From Piezodorus guildinii (taxonomy: Eukaryota > Arthropoda > Insecta > Hemiptera > Pentatomidae), in NCBI GenBank assembly GCA_023052935.1, contig CM041292.1, positions 29,151,454 through 29,215,453 on the forward strand: a DNA stretch of 64,000 bases, in the 5' to 3' direction. This document shows positions 63,704-64,000 of the stretch, piece after piece; the stretch's first letter is position 1, and every line of letters starts with the position of its first letter. Below the pieces are notes generated by a model. The model saw only the letters and a program-made list of their open reading frames with translations. It was not told the DNA's origin and ran no database searches. The position numbers were made by a program, and so were the translations under genes.

Positions 63704-64000
63704 ATGTTTGGAGGTACGTACGGAGCGAGAGACTGCAAGGTGTATTCCAACTATCTGCTTGCGGAACCGAGGAGTGCTTTCCACGCAGCGGCAGCGAGAG
63801 AGCTCAACCAACTACCGGTGGAAGTCAGATTTTCTTTCTTTTTCCGTAAGGCTTGCCTTCAACTATTTAAGTATTTGGGTTCAATGATAACAAGAAAAAA
63901 TGAAATCCAGGAAGAAATAAAGTTCCGGTTAAAGTTGGGAAATGCGTGTTGTTATTCAGTTGCTAAATTACTTAGCTCGCAGCTTCTTTTTAAACACTAA
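63704..64000 (+). pseudogene. LINE ORF2 C-terminal fragment, cut by window edge
   Basis: The frame runs to the window end. Residues from about 50 on read LFKYLGSMITRKNEIQEEIK, then FRLKLGNACCYSVAKLLSSQ, a pattern common at the C-terminal side of insect LINE reverse transcriptases (YLGS-IT ... EI--R---GN-C---V-KLLSS). The first part (SAFHAAAARELNQLPVEVR) looks like the C-terminus of a different LINE, so two fragments seem joined. The remainder lies outside the window. Confidence 0.6.

Overview
This is eukaryotic, AT-rich, gene-poor DNA, most likely from an arthropod and probably an insect. The evidence is Jockey-like non-LTR retrotransposons, mariner-like elements, tRNA-derived SINEs, Penelope-type hammerhead-like motifs, and two tRNA-Leu(CAG) genes with pol III box structure. 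I cannot name the species. I found no convincing protein-coding host gene. The only confident host genes are the two tRNAs. Nearly all recognisable coding sequence belongs to transposable elements, and almost all of it is broken.

For this annotation I named the repeat families seen. Family A is a Jockey-like LINE with about 16 fragments, nearly all 3' ends; the longest is at 53390-55772 (minus) and has a perfect 13-bp target-site duplication (TSD). Family B is a second Jockey-like LINE: a near full-length copy at 25407-29916 with intact ORF1, plus fragments at 14882-15755, 24540-24920 and 40955-41164. Families C, D and E are further Jockey-like 3' ends (7460/30340, 36828, 59815). Family S is a ~400-bp poly(A)-tailed repeat (35394, 37881, 61660) whose tail resembles that of family E. 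Family T is a ~0.9-kb element with terminal inverted repeats and an internal (GT)n tract, in many copies (13.9, 14.7, 16.9, 21, 23.3, 30.1, 34.2-36.2, 39.1, 58.3, 59.7 and 61.4-62.7 kb). It is the best candidate here for an undescribed element. Families U, V, G and H are smaller shared repeats.

Layout: 0-5.4 kb holds clustered family A fragments. 5.4-13.7 kb is AT-rich and mostly unique, with the two tRNA-Leu genes at 9.1 and 10.8 kb. 13.7-24.9 kb is a mosaic of families T, A and B. 25.1-29.9 kb is a GC-richer island followed by the near-complete family B element. 30-41 kb is a dense nested mosaic with two foldback elements. 42.3-47.4 kb has two internally deleted mariner copies in opposite orientation; a 485-bp inverted duplication includes one mariner end. 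47.8-48.8 kb is a compound repeat alternating a 40-bp minisatellite with LINE 3' ends. 50.4 and 57.3 kb hold tRNA-derived SINEs. 53.4-56.2 kb is the youngest-looking family A material. 57.6-62.7 kb is again family T with nested insertions. The right edge cuts a further LINE.

Between the repeats lie several GC-richer unique islands (6.3-6.7, 16.1-16.3, 18.4-18.7, 22.0-22.4, 25.1-25.4, 36.4-36.7, 41.7-42.2, 56.6-57.1, 60.8-61.4, 63.0-63.3 kb). Some carry clustered transcription-factor-like words. They are the most likely places for host regulatory or exonic sequence, but nothing in the sequence proves function.
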